Assembly: GCA_003242115.1 (NCBI GenBank)
Contig: QBMP01000045.1
Coordinates: forward strand, 3,836-11,375
Source of the DNA: Phormidesmis priestleyi
GTDB taxonomy: Bacteria > Cyanobacteriota > Cyanobacteriia > Phormidesmidales > Phormidesmidaceae
Direction: 5' to 3'
DNA length: 7,540 nucleotides
Shown one piece after another: positions 6,149 to 7,540 of the stretch. The notes under the pieces are model-generated. The model saw only the letters and a program-made list of their open reading frames with translations, searched no databases and was not told the origin of the DNA. The position numbers and the translations under genes were made by a program. How positions within the stretch are numbered: position 1 is the stretch's first letter; the number at the start of each line of letters is the position of its first letter.

Positions 6149-7540
6149 ATGCATCGTTTAGCAGCCACCCCAGGCGGATGGGATAGTACCGTCGAAGGCG
6201 TCGTTTTGATTGAGCAAACGCCTGCACCTATTGTTTTACTAACCGCTGCTGATACGGATATTTCAGCGATCGCTCAAGCGCTCATCCAGCTACCTGAAGG
6301 GTTTAGCGACATTCGCTGTCTGAATTTACTTCAGCTTCAGCAGCAGCTAACGATTGATACCTATGCGAGTGATGTTTTAAGCCATGCCCAGCTCATTATT
6401 TTGCGCGTTATAGGCGGTAGATCCTACTGGTCTTATGGGCTAGAGGTTGTTAAGGCAATTGTGGCTGAGTCTCAGGCGGCGCTGGTGGTGATGCCGGGTG
6501 ATGAGCGCCCTGATATTGACCTGATGAGCCATTCTACGGTGCCTTTGGCCGTGGTCAATCAGCTCTGGCAATACTTCACCGAAGGCGGAGTGACTAACCT
6601 GTGTCATGGTCTACTGTATGTGAGCGATCGCACCCTTAATACTCACTATCATCCGCCCGCTCCAGAATCGATTCCGAGAATAGGTATTTATACTCCAAAA
6701 GTGGTTCAAGAGGCGTTGTTTGAAGCGTTCAATCAGAGCGCTTCAGAGAGTGTTTTAAGTAGCACTGTAAGTCAAGACAAAAGCGAAAAACAATATAAAG
6801 AAAATTCCTTAAATAAGAAGCAAAATAAACAAACGCTAAGCGCCATTCGCCGTCCTTTAAAAGTCGGATCAAAAGTTGGCATTCTCTTTTATAGGGCACA
6901 TTATTTAGCCGCCAATACGCGAGTGATTGAAGCCTTGGCAGCCGCTTTAAATCAACGCGATCTTATTCCTGTGGCGATATACGTTTCAGCTTTAAAAGAA
7001 GCTGATATTCAGCGTGAACTGTGGCAGTATTGCCAGCCAGATGGCGAATTGTCGATTGATCTGCTGATTAATACCACTAGCTTTGCAGTGACGACGCTAA
7101 CGCCGAATAACATTGCTGCCAAGCCTTTTAGCGGTAACTCCAAAGATGGGCGTAAAGCCGAATTTGAGCTATGGAAAGCGTTGGATGTGCCGGTGCTGCA
7201 AGTTATCTGTAGCGGCAGCCCAAAATCATCTTGGCAAAATCACCCGCAAGGGCTGACGCCTAGAGATATTGCGATGAATGTGGCCTTGCCTGAAGTCGAT
7301 GGCAGAATTATCACGCGGGCGGTGTCTTTTAAGGCGGCTGAAACAAACGCAGCGGTGTCCAAAAAAGACCTGCAAACCGACGTGGTGATTTATGAGCCGG
7401 TAGGCGATCGCATTCAGTTCGTTGCCGACTTAGCCGCCCGGTGGATTCATCTGCGTCGTACCCCAGCGAAAGAGCGCAAAATTGCCCTGGTGCTGGCCAA
7501 CTATCCCAATCGCGATGGCCGCATGGCTAATGGCGTGGGG
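6149..7540 (+). CDS. cobN: Cobaltochelatase CobN subunit, 5' part (runs off the window)
   Basis: CobN is the large, substrate-binding subunit of the ATP-dependent chelatase that inserts cobalt into the corrin ring (hydrogenobyrinic acid a,c-diamide in the aerobic pathway). It is related to magnesium chelatase ChlH. The frame is open for 464 codons to the right edge, roughly a third of the usual 1,200-1,300 aa. Family stretches I recognise are MHRLAATPGGW at the N-terminus, LRVIGGRSYWSYG (85-97), MPGDERPD (115-122), VGILFYRAHYLAANTRVIEAL (243-263) and ANYPNRDGRMANGVG (450-464). The ATG at 6149 is the only reasonable start: an in-frame stop lies at 6089-6091 with no other start codon between, and the N-terminus fits the family. 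No Shine-Dalgarno is visible. Residues about 195-232 form a Lys/Gln/Ser/Asn-rich linker from AT-rich DNA between two conserved blocks. Cyanobacteria often have CobN without CobS/CobT and may borrow ChlI/ChlD; neither partner is in this window. Confidence 0.93.
   Translation, partial: MHRLAATPGGWDSTVEGVVLIEQTPAPIVLLTAADTDISAIAQALIQLPEGFSDIRCLNLLQLQQQLTIDTYASDVLSHAQLIILRVIGGRSYWSYGLEVVKAIVAESQAALVVMPGDERPDIDLMSHSTVPLAVVNQLWQYFTEGGVTNLCHGLLYVSDRTLNTHYHPPAPESIPRIGIYTPKVVQEALFEAFNQSASESVLSSTVSQDKSEKQYKENSLNKKQNKQTLSAIRRPLKVGSKVGILFYRAHYLAANTRVIEALAAALNQRDLIPVAIYVSALKEADIQRELWQYCQPDGELSIDLLINTTSFAVTTLTPNNIAAKPFSGNSKDGRKAEFELWKALDVPVLQVICSGSPKSSWQNHPQGLTPRDIAMNVALPEVDGRIITRAVSFKAAETNAAVSKKDLQTDVVIYEPVGDRIQFVADLAARWIHLRRTPAKERKIALVLANYPNRDGRMANGVG

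Overview
The window looks like a piece of a cyanobacterial chromosome. The cyanobacterial octamer GCGATCGC (HIP1) occurs nine times (2428, 3190, 3558, 4135, 4714, 5232, 6266, 6624 and 7404), far above chance for an 8-mer in 7.5 kb. The gene set also fits: a thylakoid-clade FtsH protease, a CikA-type circadian input kinase and a CobN cobaltochelatase subunit. I cannot name the genus.

Layout. Bases 1-76 hold no recognisable gene end. An ftsH-type gene runs rightward (77-2161) and ends in a strong hairpin terminator (2195-2233). This terminator also separates it from a convergent leftward M23 metallopeptidase gene (2287-2943). A 307-bp spacer (2944-3250) with a duplicated TTGAGTG-rich repeat separates that gene from a leftward cikA homologue (3251-5533). 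A 615-bp AT-rich divergent spacer (5534-6148) follows, carrying several small direct and inverted repeats. From 6149 a rightward cobN gene starts and runs off the right edge (464 codons seen).

How the genes relate. They do not form an operon: strands alternate, spacers are long, and each gene probably has its own promoter. FtsH handles membrane protein quality control (in cyanobacteria, notably photosystem II repair). The M23 protein acts on peptidoglycan outside the cytoplasmic membrane. CikA links light or redox state to the circadian clock. CobN belongs to corrinoid synthesis. This looks like ordinary housekeeping chromosome and I see no mobile element, CRISPR array, tRNA, rRNA or defence system.

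The most interesting point is inside CikA. Its GAF domain has two cysteines (C267 and C298) at the places where dual-cysteine cyanobacteriochromes hold their bilin. Its C-terminal receiver-like domain also keeps most acidic-pocket residues. This copy may therefore be a directly light-sensing clock input kinase, unlike the Synechococcus elongatus prototype, whose GAF lacks the canonical cysteine. Secondary points are a shared TGAGTGCTT motif in both long spacers, an 11-bp tandem repeat, and species-specific inserts in CikA and CobN.
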